From NCBI GenBank assembly GCA_013815325.1, contig JACDGM010000047.1:1-35109 (forward strand): 35,109 bases of DNA. The letters run 5' to 3'. The translations under genes were made by a program, and so were the position numbers. Below the pieces are notes generated by a model that worked only from the letters and a program-made list of their open reading frames with translations, was not told the DNA's origin and searched no databases. Positions 6,256-14,980 of this stretch are shown piece after piece (position 1 is the first letter of the stretch; the number at the start of each line of letters is the position of its first letter). The stretch comes from Chthoniobacterales bacterium. GTDB taxonomy: Bacteria > Verrucomicrobiota > Verrucomicrobiia > Chthoniobacterales > UBA10450.

Positions 6256-8913
6256 ATGCGTAATCTCCTTAAGGTCGCCCTTTCCCTGCTTTTGCTTTCT
6301 CAAATGAGAGCTGAAAACAAATTCGATTTCGCGAGCACGCCCGGAAAACTCCCGAAGGAAGTGGTGCCGGAGCAATACACGATCCGCATCGTGCCCAACC
6401 TCGAGAAGCTCACCTTCACTGGCTCCGAAACGGTGCAGCTGCACGTGCAAAAGCCGGTCACGAAGCTCGTCCTTAACGCGCTCGAAATGGAAATCGCCTC
6501 GGCTGCGGTCGATGGCCAGCCGTTGCCGAAAAAGGCAATCGCGCTCGACGTTGCGCAGCAAACCCTGACCCTCACTTTGCCTAACGAACTCGCCGCTGGC
6601 CAACACGAGCTCGCGCTCAAGTACAACGGCAAGATCAACGCCCAAGGTCAAGGGCTCTTCTACGCCCGCTATCAGGAGCAGGGGACCAACGAAAAGAAGC
6701 TCCTGCTCGGGACGCAATTCGAAGCGACCGATGCGCGCCGCATGTTTCCGTGCTGGGACGAGCCCAGTTTTCGCGCTCGTTTTCAGCTCACCGCGGTGGT
6801 CCCGGAAAAGTTCATGGCCGTCTCCAACATGCCGATCGAGGAGGAGAAAAAAATCGACGGCGGCAAGGAAGTCCGCTTTGGCCTTACGCCCTCAATGTCG
6901 AGCTATCTCGTGGTGCTCTGCGCGGGCGAATTCGAAACGATCGAGGGCGAGCAGGACGGTGTGAAACTGCGCGTCGTCACGACGAAAGGCAAAGCAGAAA
7001 CCGGCCGTTACGCGCTCGAGAGCGAGGCGAAGATTCTCCATTACTACAACGACTACTTCGGCGTTCCCTATCCGTTGCCAAAGCTTGATCTAATCGCGCT
7101 CCCCGGCGGTTTCGGCGGCGCCATGGAAAACTGGGGCGGCATCACATATTACGAAAGCGTCCTCCTTTTCGACCCGAAGGTTTCCGCGGTGAGCACGAAA
7201 CAGGATGTCTTCGCCGTCATCGCCCACGAGATGGCGCACCAATGGTTTGGCGATCTCGTCACGATGGCCTGGTGGGATAATCTTTGGCTGAACGAAGGCT
7301 TCGCCTCCTGGATGGGATCGAAATGCACCGATCATTTTAATCCGGAATGGAACGAATGGCTGCGCCGCTCCGGGTCGCGCAACGCCACCCGCCGGGTCGG
7401 ATTCCCGAAGGACATCGCGATGCAATCCGACGCGCGCTCGACCACTCATCCGGTGCAACAGCCGATCAAGACCGAAGCGCAAGCGGGCAACGCATTTGAC
7501 GAGATCACTTATCGCAAAGGCCAGTCGATAATTCGCATGCTCGAGAGCTTTCTCGGCCCTGACGTTTTCCGCGACGGCATCCGAAAATACGTCGCGACGC
7601 ATAAATATTCCAACACCACCACGGCCGATCTTTGGGCGGCGTTGACCGAAGTATCGGGCAAGCCGGTCGGCGAGATCGCGCCCGGCTGGACGGAGCAGCC
7701 CGGTTTTCCGCTGGTAAAATTCGCGCGCGACGGGAGCACGCTCAAGCTCGCGCAGGAGCGTTTCACCGTGCACTTCGAAAATCCGCCGCCGCTGCAATGG
7801 CAGATCCCGCTGACTTACGGAATCGAAGGCGAGGCGACGCCAAACAGTTTTCTCCTGCGCGAGCAGACGGCAAATCTGCCTAACGAAGTGCCTAACGATC
7901 GCGCAGTAAAGCTGAATATTGGCGACGCCGGTTATTATCGCGTTGCCTACGACGACGCTTCCTGGAAGCTTCTGCTCAAAGTCGTCGGCGGTCTCTCGGA
8001 AGCCGATCGGGTCAACCTGCTGATCGACGCCTGGGCGCTGGTGGAAGCAAATGACCGGCCGCTCGCGCACTACCTGGGCCTCGTCGAGAAGGTCACGGAC
8101 AAAGACCAGCTCGCGACTTACGACCAGGTCATCGACACCTTCACGACCATCAATCGGCTCCTCGCGGGCGACCCGATGCGGCCGCAATTCCAGCAATATG
8201 CTCGCGCTGTGATTCGACCCGCTTTCGATCGACTCGGATGGGAACCGAAGAAAGATGAACCGTTGCCGGCCTCCTTGCTTCGCGTCTCGCTCATCCGCGG
8301 CCTCGGTGTGCTCAACGACTCCGACATCATTGCGAGTTGCCGTTCACGTTTCGATAAATTCCTCGATGATCCGAGTGCCATGCCGCCCGATTTGCGCCCG
8401 ACTATTTTTGCAGTGGTTGGTCGTTATGCCGACACGCAGACCTGGGAAAAACTGCACAAGCTCGGAATGAAAACCACGAGTACCGAGGAGAAGGGTAACT
8501 ACTACGAGGCACTCGGCCACGCCATCGATCCAGCGCTCGTTACTCGCACGATCGCGATTGCGCTCACTGACGAACTGCCAACGAGTCGCGCCAGCGCGGT
8601 CCTCGGTTTTTCTGTGCGCAACGGCGAGCATCCCGACGTCGTTTGGGATTTCGCGAAGGCGCACATGAAAGCGCTCCTCGCGAAACAGGATGCACTCGGA
8701 ATTAACAGCTTCGCCGCGGGTCTTTTCAATTTTTACTCCGACCCGAAATATGCCGAGGTGCTCCAGACCTACGCGAAAGCGAATCTCCCCGAATCCTCCG
8801 CGGAATCGGTCGGGAAAGCGGTCGATGAAATTGGTTTTCGCGCGGAATTCAAAAAGCGGCTCGTGCCGCAGTTGCAGGTGTGGATGGAAGAGGCGAGCAG
8901 CGCGCGGCACTAG
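6256..8913 (+). CDS. exported M1-family aminopeptidase (aminopeptidase N type)
   Basis: This 885-aa zinc metallopeptidase removes N-terminal residues from peptides. The catalytic HEMAH is at 324-328, with the third zinc ligand Glu347 in NEGFASW, giving the canonical HEXXH-x18-E. The substrate-binding GAMEN motif is at 288-292. The N-terminal beta-sandwich domain and a C-terminal helical ERAP1_C-like region are present at full length. The start was set at the ATG at 6256, because it yields a good signal peptide (RNLLKVALSLLLLSQMRA), unlike an upstream TTG at 6223; the enzyme is therefore probably periplasmic or secreted. Three copies of the dispersed 9-mer lie in frame (6579, 7878, 7890), each encoding Pro-Asn-Glu/Asp. 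A near copy follows the stop at 8913-8921. Confidence 0.97.
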   Translation: MRNLLKVALSLLLLSQMRAENKFDFASTPGKLPKEVVPEQYTIRIVPNLEKLTFTGSETVQLHVQKPVTKLVLNALEMEIASAAVDGQPLPKKAIALDVAQQTLTLTLPNELAAGQHELALKYNGKINAQGQGLFYARYQEQGTNEKKLLLGTQFEATDARRMFPCWDEPSFRARFQLTAVVPEKFMAVSNMPIEEEKKIDGGKEVRFGLTPSMSSYLVVLCAGEFETIEGEQDGVKLRVVTTKGKAETGRYALESEAKILHYYNDYFGVPYPLPKLDLIALPGGFGGAMENWGGITYYESVLLFDPKVSAVSTKQDVFAVIAHEMAHQWFGDLVTMAWWDNLWLNEGFASWMGSKCTDHFNPEWNEWLRRSGSRNATRRVGFPKDIAMQSDARSTTHPVQQPIKTEAQAGNAFDEITYRKGQSIIRMLESFLGPDVFRDGIRKYVATHKYSNTTTADLWAALTEVSGKPVGEIAPGWTEQPGFPLVKFARDGSTLKLAQERFTVHFENPPPLQWQIPLTYGIEGEATPNSFLLREQTANLPNEVPNDRAVKLNIGDAGYYRVAYDDASWKLLLKVVGGLSEADRVNLLIDAWALVEANDRPLAHYLGLVEKVTDKDQLATYDQVIDTFTTINRLLAGDPMRPQFQQYARAVIRPAFDRLGWEPKKDEPLPASLLRVSLIRGLGVLNDSDIIASCRSRFDKFLDDPSAMPPDLRPTIFAVVGRYADTQTWEKLHKLGMKTTSTEEKGNYYEALGHAIDPALVTRTIAIALTDELPTSRASAVLGFSVRNGEHPDVVWDFAKAHMKALLAKQDALGINSFAAGLFNFYSDPKYAEVLQTYAKANLPESSAESVGKAVDEIGFRAEFKKRLVPQLQVWMEEASSARH

Positions 8914-8925
8914 CCTAACAACTCC

Positions 8926-9678
8926 TCAAAGGACTGCTTTTTTCTCCGGCAGTTCGGGCTCGGGCGCGGCGACCCGCGTCATCTCTGTTTCTTCCGCTTG
9001 CAAATAGCGCGCCTGTTTCCAGCCCATACCGGCGCGGCTGAGAAGAAAAAAGGCCATGAACCCAATCCAGAACGATTGCCACCAGATCGCCCCCAGGAGA
9101 AGGGCCACTCCGCCGGCAAATCCGATCGCGGTCGCGATGAAGAGACTCCGGATTTGACCGAACGGAAACCACAGAAGCGAGCGCAGAATTTGCCCGCCAT
9201 CGAGCGGGTAAATCGGCAGGAGATTAAAAATGAGCAGACCGAGATTAATGCGCCGGAGCCAGGTGATGACGAGGTAGGCATCGACGTTTGTGTTGACCCA
9301 GCCGGCGCGCGCGGCGGCGCTCTGCGCGAAGGCAAGGATCGGGACGAGCAAGACGTTGACGAGCGGACCGGCGGCGATGCTCCAGAGCATCGGACCCGGG
9401 CGGGGTGGGGGGCTAACGAAGGCGATTCCGCCTAACGGCCAGAGAAATATTTTTTCGGCTTGCCCGCCGGTTTGGCGGCAGGCGAGGGCGTGGCCGAATT
9501 CGTGCATTGTGACCAAAACAAACAGCCCCAGATAAAGAACCGCCGCCCAGACCGGTGAGGAAAAGATCGCGCGCCACTGCTGTACTTCGTAGATGGCGAC
9601 CAGAAACCACGACCAGTGAAGGAAGACTTCGATTCCCGCGATGCGGAAGAGTCGAATGGAACCTCCTGAAGTCGGCAT
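8926..9678 (-). CDS. M50-family membrane zinc protease (site-2-protease-like)
   Basis: This 250-aa polytopic membrane protein carries the zinc-binding HEFGH at residues 59-63 inside a membrane helix. It also has the second M50 signature FNLLPIYPLDGGQ, with Asp160 as third ligand. About five to six hydrophobic helices are visible, and a charged Pro/Glu-rich tail ends the protein. It lacks the PDZ domain of RseP and matches the short SpoIVFB/Rip3-like group. Such enzymes cleave substrates within the membrane, often anti-sigma factors, and an ECF/anti-sigma pair lies 3.5 kb away, although that link is only suggestive. It starts 33 nt after the larB stop on the same strand, probably in one operon. 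Its 3' end converges on the aminopeptidase gene with a 12-nt gap. Confidence 0.93.
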   Translation of the reverse strand: MPTSGGSIRLFRIAGIEVFLHWSWFLVAIYEVQQWRAIFSSPVWAAVLYLGLFVLVTMHEFGHALACRQTGGQAEKIFLWPLGGIAFVSPPPRPGPMLWSIAAGPLVNVLLVPILAFAQSAAARAGWVNTNVDAYLVITWLRRINLGLLIFNLLPIYPLDGGQILRSLLWFPFGQIRSLFIATAIGFAGGVALLLGAIWWQSFWIGFMAFFLLSRAGMGWKQARYLQAEETEMTRVAAPEPELPEKKAVL

Positions 9679-9711
9679 CGGCGAAGATAGCGCGGGCCGT
9701 CCTCTCTCGCA

Positions 9712-10389
9712 TCAGCCGATCAAGCGATTGATCGTCGCGGCGGCGTAAGCGGCGCCGAAGCCGTTGTCGATATTCACCACGGTGACGCCGCTCCCGCAGC
9801 TATTCAGCATCCCGAGAAGCGCGGCGAGACCGCCGAAACTCGCGCCGTAGCCGGTGCTCGTCGGCACGGCAATGACCGGCTTGTCGACGAGGCCGGCGAC
9901 CACACTCGGCAGCGCGCCTTCCATCCCGGCGACGACGATCAAGGCCGCGCATTCGCGCAACCGATCCGTCTCCACGAGCAGCCGGTGTAACCCGGCTACG
10001 CCGGCGTCGTAAACGCGTTCGATCGGATTGCCGAAGATCTCCAGCGTCACCGCGGCCTCTTCCGCGACCGGCAGATCGGAGGTGCCAGCGGCCACCACTC
10101 CGACCGATCGCCGAAGCTTCGGCAGCGGTTCGCGTGTTATCGTTAGGCAACGGGCGCGTTCGTGGAAAATCGCGGCCGGAAATTCCTTCTGCACCGCTGC
10201 GAATTGCTCGCGCGAAATCCGCGTCGCGAGCAGCACAGGCTCGCGCTGCAAAATGACGGCAGCGATTTGCGCGACTTCCGCCGGTGTTTTCCCCGGGCCG
10301 AAAATCACCTCGGGGAAGCCAGTGCGCCGGCGGCGATCGAGATCGACCCGGGCAAAGCCAAGATCGACAAAAGCGGACTCCTCAGCCAT
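9712..10389 (-). CDS. larB: LarB, pyridinium-3,5-biscarboxylate mononucleotide synthase
   Basis: This 225-aa protein matches LarB, which carboxylates and hydrolyses nicotinate adenine dinucleotide in the first step of nickel-pincer cofactor synthesis for lactate racemase-type enzymes. The AIR-carboxylase-like core is well conserved: [48 protein letters not shown], a [20 protein letters not shown] stretch, and [14 protein letters not shown] at the C-terminus. Length and domain are complete. LarC, LarE and LarA are not in the window, so the pathway must be completed elsewhere. It is preceded by a GNAT gene 9 nt upstream and followed by an M50 protease gene 33 nt downstream. A TCGTTAGGC copy (10140-10148) lies in frame. 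Confidence 0.93.
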   Translation of the reverse strand: MAEESAFVDLGFARVDLDRRRRTGFPEVIFGPGKTPAEVAQIAAVILQREPVLLATRISREQFAAVQKEFPAAIFHERARCLTITREPLPKLRRSVGVVAAGTSDLPVAEEAAVTLEIFGNPIERVYDAGVAGLHRLLVETDRLRECAALIVVAGMEGALPSVVAGLVDKPVIAVPTSTGYGASFGGLAALLGMLNSCGSGVTVVNIDNGFGAAYAAATINRLIG

Positions 10390-10398
10390 CGGCCCGGT

Positions 10399-10884
10399 TT
10401 AAAGCGTCGCTTCCGGGTTCTCCTGCTTCGCGGAAAGCAGCAGGCGCATCGGGAGCATGGGCGATTCGTAGAAGCCGTGTTTGCGGAAGAAGGTTTGCGA
10501 GCGCAGCTCCGGCCGATCGGTCAGCAACGTAATGCGCAGGAAATTTTTCTGCTTCGCAAATTCGATCGCGTGTTCGAGCAGCTGCGTGCCGTAGCCGTGC
10601 CCGCGGTGTTCGCGGTGCACGACGAGGTCTTCGAGCAGGAGCACAAAACCGCCCTCCGCCGTGCTGATCGTGAAGAGGAGGTTGATCATCCCTACAATTG
10701 TGCGATCGGAGCGCAAGACGAAGACGCGTCCGCGATTCGGCTGTTCGAAAATGAGGCGCAGCCCGCGCAGTTGCCTGCTTTTATCGGGGCGGAAGTCGCT
10801 CTCCTCGCTGAACAATTCGCCGAGCAAGCCGGACAATTCATCCAGGTCCTCTGCGATCGCGGGTTCGATGACGACTTCGCTCAT
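10399..10884 (-). CDS. GNAT-family N-acetyltransferase
   Basis: The acetyl-CoA-binding motif A of the GNAT fold is clear: LLEDLVVHREHRGHGYGTQL, with the pyrophosphate-binding HRGHGYG turn, then a helix and a C-terminal FFRKHGFYES strand typical of motif B. The substrate is unknown. I place the start at the ATG at 10884, giving 161 aa. An in-frame ATG at 10950 would add 22 poorly folded residues and would overlap the likely rpmH promoter. It ends 9 nt before larB on the same strand, so co-transcription is likely, but no functional link is apparent. Confidence 0.9.
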   Translation of the reverse strand: MSEVVIEPAIAEDLDELSGLLGELFSEESDFRPDKSRQLRGLRLIFEQPNRGRVFVLRSDRTIVGMINLLFTISTAEGGFVLLLEDLVVHREHRGHGYGTQLLEHAIEFAKQKNFLRITLLTDRPELRSQTFFRKHGFYESPMLPMRLLLSAKQENPEATL

Positions 10885-10943
10885 TCCGGTCGTTATTCCA
10901 TAATCAAGGGCTGGTGGCAATGCACATGTCGGCGGCGGTTGCG

Positions 10944-10971
10944 TTGACAAAGCGCTCCCGCCTCATAAGGT
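10944..10971 (+). promoter_or_regulatory. candidate sigma-70 promoter for rpmH
   Basis: TTGACA (10944-10949) is a perfect -35 element and is followed after 16 nt by TAAGGT (10966-10971), a weaker -10. The pair points at the rpmH ATG 35 nt downstream. It overlaps the N-terminal extension of the longer GNAT reading frame, which supports the shorter GNAT start. Confidence 0.5.
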
Positions 10972-11006
10972 AGCGGCTCTCGTCCTCCCGGCACGGGATT
11001 TTCCCT

Positions 11007-11180
11007 ATGAAGCGCACCTTACAGCGATCGAAGCGGACACGGAAACAGCAACATGGTTTTCGCGCGCGGATGAGCACAAAGGGCGGTCGCGCGACTCTCG
11101 CCCGGCGCCGCCAGCGGGGACGCAAACGCCTTCTGCCGAAGGGCGCCGAAGTGCATTTCGCCCGTCACACCCAGGCCTAG
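11007..11180 (+). CDS. rpmH: ribosomal protein L34 (bL34)
   Basis: This 57-aa, strongly basic frame is bL34, a protein of the large ribosomal subunit that binds 23S rRNA. The signature [13 protein letters not shown], then [12 protein letters not shown], is plain at residues 16-42. The N-terminus reads [10 protein letters not shown], whereas the family usually has MKRT[YF]QPS; the aromatic and Pro residues are replaced. A C-terminal tail of about 14 residues is longer than in the common 44-46-aa form. No rnpA, yidC or dnaA lies beside it, unlike the widespread rnpA-rpmH arrangement. It is preceded by a candidate promoter and stands alone. The start and frame are clear, although no strong Shine-Dalgarno is present. 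Confidence 0.93.
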   Translation: MKRTLQRSKRTRKQQHGFRARMSTKGGRATLARRRQRGRKRLLPKGAEVHFARHTQA

Positions 11181-11192
11181 GCTTTTTGCCTA
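11178..11192. terminator. short T-loop hairpin between convergent genes
   Basis: TAGGC, TTTTT and GCCTA form a 5-bp stem with a T5 loop. It includes the stop codons of both rpmH (plus) and the AttH-like gene (minus), and its right arm is part of a TCGTTAGGC motif copy (11188-11196). The stem is short, so a termination role is uncertain. Confidence 0.3.
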
Positions 11193-12275
11193 ACGATTCA
11201 GCTCCTGTAGCGGAGTGGCGTAGCCGGTCAGCTCGATATATCCGCGACCGCTGATCGGCTTGCCGGCGCGCGTGCCCTCGAGGTTGAAGGCGCCCTCCCA
11301 GTAAATAATCGGCGAGAGGATCAGCTCCTGATCCTTCAGGACTGGATGAATCGCGAAATCGAGTTGTTCCCTTGGGACGGCGATCTTCCAGCCGATCGGG
11401 TAGCTCGCCTTCGTCGTTTTGCTTCTCCAAAAAGTCGCCGGAGTCATCTGGAAATCGGCGCTCGTTAGGGCAATTGAGCTGCCGTCGGCGCGGATGAAGG
11501 TTCCGCTCGAAACCGGATCGATCGCACCATTCGTTAGGCGCATTTCGTAGAGCATGAGCTCACTCCCGTCGTCAAACTGCGCCGAGACCCAGTTCCAGCC
11601 GGCCTGGCCCGCGGCGAGCTGATTCGTCGCCCACTCATGATCGAACCAGCTCTCGCCCGTGACGGCAAAACGAACGTCGCGCAGACGCAGCTGGCCGCTC
11701 GTGCGCAGCCGCGTGATCGAATAGTAATAGGAAGCGTGTCCTTCCCCCGCAGCCTTTTCGCTGATGCCCTTGGTTCCGTGAACCACCGGCGCTTTCAGTG
11801 GCGCCAAATGCAGCCGCAGATCGGCGCCGCTCATATCCGCGGCGAGATCGAATGACCCGTCCGGATTCATCTTCAAATCCCACGAATCGATCCAGGCGAG
11901 GCGATCGCTCTCGCCAAAGCCCGCCTCGCCGAAGCTTCCCCGGCTCGTTTTCTGTTCGAAGAAGAATCGCCTGCCTGCGGCATCAGTCACGGCGAAATGT
12001 GCAAACTTGAGATCGCCGACGAGAAAGCGCGAAGTTGTTCCCGCGCGCTCTGCGGGAGATCGCACGCCCTGGCGAAAAAAGGTGAGCTCATACCCAAAAA
12101 GGCCTCCGCTCGCATTCGTTAGGTTGCCTGTGAAATACCACCACTCGGTTTTGAACTCCTCGTGCACATGATGATCGCGCGGAAATTCATAGCGCAATCC
12201 TGGCTCCGCAATTTTCCACTCCGCTCCGGCCGCGGGTGCGATCGCCAGCAGCCAGATTAGAAACGCCTTCCTCAT
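11190..12275 (-). CDS. AttH/CrtC-like lipocalin-fold exported protein
   Basis: This 361-aa protein belongs to the AttH/hydroxyneurosporene-synthase (CrtC-like) lipocalin superfamily. Evidence is the opening TEWWYFTGNL, then HASYYYSITRL, SWFDHEWATNQLA and GWNWVSAQFDDGSELMLYEMR. The N-terminus (MRKAFLIWLLAIAPAAGA) is a signal peptide cleaved near residue 18, which selects the ATG at 12275 over longer upstream frames. It overlaps the preceding permease gene by 4 nt (ATGA), so the two are translated together. This mirrors AttEFGH-type clusters, in which AttF/AttG are FtsX-like permeases and AttH the exported partner. A role in carotenoid hydration is unlikely without other carotenoid genes. Its stop codon TAG lies inside a motif copy at 11188-11196; another copy sits at 11531-11539 and related 8-base-core forms at 11462 and 12117. 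Confidence 0.9.
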   Translation of the reverse strand: MRKAFLIWLLAIAPAAGAEWKIAEPGLRYEFPRDHHVHEEFKTEWWYFTGNLTNASGGLFGYELTFFRQGVRSPAERAGTTSRFLVGDLKFAHFAVTDAAGRRFFFEQKTSRGSFGEAGFGESDRLAWIDSWDLKMNPDGSFDLAADMSGADLRLHLAPLKAPVVHGTKGISEKAAGEGHASYYYSITRLRTSGQLRLRDVRFAVTGESWFDHEWATNQLAAGQAGWNWVSAQFDDGSELMLYEMRLTNGAIDPVSSGTFIRADGSSIALTSADFQMTPATFWRSKTTKASYPIGWKIAVPREQLDFAIHPVLKDQELILSPIIYWEGAFNLEGTRAGKPISGRGYIELTGYATPLQELNR

Positions 12276-14839
12276 TCGCTTCGAATCGCATCCGCCACAT
12301 CGAGCCGGCCTGCGCGCCACGCCGGGATCCATCCCGCCACGATCGCCGCCGCCACGATCCAGAGCGGTGTCCAAGCGAGCGACGCCCATGGAAAAGCGAG
12401 CTGAATCGTCCAGCCGAAGAACGCGCGATTGATCACGCCCGTGAGCACCAGCGCCAGACACAGTCCCGCCGCCATTCCGAGCGCGCTCGCGAGCAACCCG
12501 ATCATCCCGCTTTCCCAAAGCAGAAGCCGCTGCACCTGCCCAGCCGAGGCGCCGATCGACCGGAGAACACCGATCTCATGCGCGCGCTCCGCCACTAGCG
12601 TCGTTAGGCCAAGAAATATTCCCACGACCGCGACGACGATCGCGATGGTTCGCAGCACGTAGGTGACCGCAAAGGTCTGATCGAAGATTTCAAAAATCCG
12701 GGTCCGAAGTGCGCGATTGGAATAAACGGAGAATTCGCCGCGATGGCTGAATCGTTGACGGAATTCATCCGCGACACTCTGTGGCGACGCCTCTTTTTTC
12801 AGGTACACAGCCACACTGTTGACGCGCTCGTCATGCCAAAGTCGTCGGAAATTTTTCTCGCTCAAAAAAAGCAAACCTTGGTCGTTCGTATAATTGTAAA
12901 AGACCCCTGCAATCGGGAATGCGGCGCGACCGGACGGCGTCGGCAACTCCATCGTGTCACCCGCGGCCAAGTGAAAACGGCGGGCAAAACTTTCCGATAC
13001 GAGCACGCATTGCTCGCCGTAAAACCGCGGCATGATCTCGTCGTTGCGTCCGTGCAGAAAGCGCAGATTGCGGCGGTTGCTTCCGCGAACGACCGCGACG
13101 GAAATAGTCTGGTCGCGAAACGGCAGGGCGAGCGCGCGGAAGGTATCGATTGCTTCGACCGCCGCATTTCTTTCGAGAAATTGAATCGCCTCCGGCGGCA
13201 TGAACGAATTTGGTCCCGCGATTTCGTTTGCTGCTGGGCCGACGAAAAGATCGGCGATGAGCGTTTGATCGATCCAGGTGCTGACGGTTTGGCGGAAGGA
13301 GAAAACCATCACCGCGACGCCCACGGTCATCGCGACCGCAGCGGCAAGCGATGCGATCGTGATTGAATTGCGGAGTAGCGCGCGGCCCAGATTTACCGCG
13401 GCGAGGAGCGGCTCGATGCGCCGATGGAGGTGCGACCGCAGGAGGCGGCTAAAGCGCGCGATAAGTTCCGGAGCCGCCAGGGAAAATCCAGCGAGGACAA
13501 AAAACGCCGCGCCAAAACCGAGCCAGGGCGGTCCGGTGTTAAGTGCGAGCCATGAGAGGACGGCCGCGAGAAGCAGCGAAACCGCGCCACAAAAAATCCA
13601 ACCGCGCGAGAGGCGTGTCGCGCGTTCGATCCGCAGGCCGCCGTGCAAAGCCTGTACAGGATCGGCCGCAGCCGCGCTCTGCGCTGGGAGCCAAGCCGCC
13701 CCGAGCACCGAAACGAGACCAAGGATAAAGGAACTGATCCACACCCATGGCGCAATCTCCAACTGTTGCACGTGAATCAGAACGTAAAGAGAAGAGATCG
13801 TCTCTGCGACCGTCCCGACGAGCGCGCGCGCGAGAAAATATCCGCCGACCATGCCAGCGCCGATCCCGATCAATCCGAGAACCGCCGCCTCGCCGAGAAA
13901 GAGCCAGCGCACCTCCGCGCGCGTCGCGCCTAACGAACGTAGAATTCCGATCTCGCTCCGCCGCCGCACGACCGAGGCTTCGATCGTGTTGTAGACGAGA
14001 AACATTCCCACGAGAAGTGAGACGAGGCTCATGGCGGCAAGATTGAGTTGAAAACCGGCGAGCATTTTCCCGATTTCCTCGCCGCGTTGCGCGGGCGCCG
14101 CCACGGTCGCGTCCGGCGGCACGATTTTGCGCAGCGCGGCCACGACCGTTTTCGGGTCAGCGCCTTTCGTTAGGCGAAGAGAGATTGAGTCGAGCGTTCC
14201 GCTGCGCCCGAGAAGCTCCTGCGCCCAACCGATATCGATGGCCGCGAAATGCGTGTCTGGAGCCACCGCCGAATCCTTGCTTCGAAGCAGAAATCCGATC
14301 GTTAGGCGTTTCGTCGTCCCGTTGCTCTGCACCGTGATCTCATCACCCGCGTGCAGTTGATGCTGCTGCGCGAATCCCTCGCTCAAAGCCACCACCCGCG
14401 GACCGCGCAGCCATTGTTGGAGGTCGAAAGTTTCCGCCGAAAAATCCGTCAACTGGAACGTCCGAAAAGCCTCGTTGGTGAAAACGTCGATGCCGAGGAG
14501 GTCGAGATATTCACCCGGAAATTGCGGGAGCGTGACGAATCCCCTAACGATGGGTGTGGCCGCCGCGATCCCCGGTTGATGCGCGATTTCCGGCAGGAGA
14601 TTATCCGGCAGATTTCCCGCCGGCGCATTCACTTCGAGCTGCGCTTTGCCTGCGACCACATCGACGCTCGCTTCGAAGGCGCGGTTGGCGCTTTGGTTGG
14701 CAATCTGGATCGCGAGAAAGAGCGCCACCCCGAGCGCGACCGTCGCGACATTGAGCGTCGCGAGCAACGGATGGCGCTGGAGATAGCGAAGCACCTGCCA
14801 GCGGAAGAGAAGAAAGTATTGCTGGATCAAGTGTCGCAA
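12272..14839 (-). CDS. FtsX/MacB-type ABC transporter permease, two fused permease halves
   Basis: This protein of about 855 aa carries two FtsX permease domains, each ending with the hallmark EIGILRSLGATRAEVRWLFL or EIGVLRSIGASAGQVQRLLL. It has about ten membrane helices and two large periplasmic domains, as in LolC/E or AttFG-like exporters. It would move lipids, lipoproteins or peptides out of the inner membrane using a separate ATPase. No ABC ATPase gene adjoins it; the upstream 680 bp hold only a repeat and a pseudogene. The start is uncertain. A longer frame opens at 14998, but its first 53 residues are read through the palindromic repeat. I set a TTG at 14839, about 20 codons before the first membrane helix. 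It overlaps the AttH-like gene by 4 nt. Several motif copies lie inside (12601, 13928, 14167, 14299, 14542). Confidence 0.9.
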   Translation of the reverse strand: MRHLIQQYFLLFRWQVLRYLQRHPLLATLNVATVALGVALFLAIQIANQSANRAFEASVDVVAGKAQLEVNAPAGNLPDNLLPEIAHQPGIAAATPIVRGFVTLPQFPGEYLDLLGIDVFTNEAFRTFQLTDFSAETFDLQQWLRGPRVVALSEGFAQQHQLHAGDEITVQSNGTTKRLTIGFLLRSKDSAVAPDTHFAAIDIGWAQELLGRSGTLDSISLRLTKGADPKTVVAALRKIVPPDATVAAPAQRGEEIGKMLAGFQLNLAAMSLVSLLVGMFLVYNTIEASVVRRRSEIGILRSLGATRAEVRWLFLGEAAVLGLIGIGAGMVGGYFLARALVGTVAETISSLYVLIHVQQLEIAPWVWISSFILGLVSVLGAAWLPAQSAAAADPVQALHGGLRIERATRLSRGWIFCGAVSLLLAAVLSWLALNTGPPWLGFGAAFFVLAGFSLAAPELIARFSRLLRSHLHRRIEPLLAAVNLGRALLRNSITIASLAAAVAMTVGVAVMVFSFRQTVSTWIDQTLIADLFVGPAANEIAGPNSFMPPEAIQFLERNAAVEAIDTFRALALPFRDQTISVAVVRGSNRRNLRFLHGRNDEIMPRFYGEQCVLVSESFARRFHLAAGDTMELPTPSGRAAFPIAGVFYNYTNDQGLLFLSEKNFRRLWHDERVNSVAVYLKKEASPQSVADEFRQRFSHRGEFSVYSNRALRTRIFEIFDQTFAVTYVLRTIAIVVAVVGIFLGLTTLVAERAHEIGVLRSIGASAGQVQRLLLWESGMIGLLASALGMAAGLCLALVLTGVINRAFFGWTIQLAFPWASLAWTPLWIVAAAIVAGWIPAWRAGRLDVADAIRSE

Positions 14840-14870
14840 GATGCAAAGAAACCGGGCGGGAGCCAGGCCA

Positions 14871-14935
14871 GTCGGGGGGCACGAGCTTCTGCTCGTCCAT
14901 GGACGTGCGAAAGCCGCGGAAGCACGCCCCTCCGG
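14871..14935. repeat. palindromic intergenic repeat (REP-like)
   Basis: The segment starts with a G6 run and holds a perfect hairpin, ACGAGC (14881-14886) and GCTCGT (14891-14896) around a TTCT loop. A second, imperfect pair follows (GCACG near 14879 with CGTGC near 14904). It ends in CACGCCCCTCCGG, which loosely mirrors its left edge. It lies just upstream of the permease and creates a false N-terminal extension of that gene. Confidence 0.5.
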
Positions 14936-14980
14936 ATTTGCGCGCAAGGTGTGTTGCGACTGCGCGCCTCCTTCCCTCGG

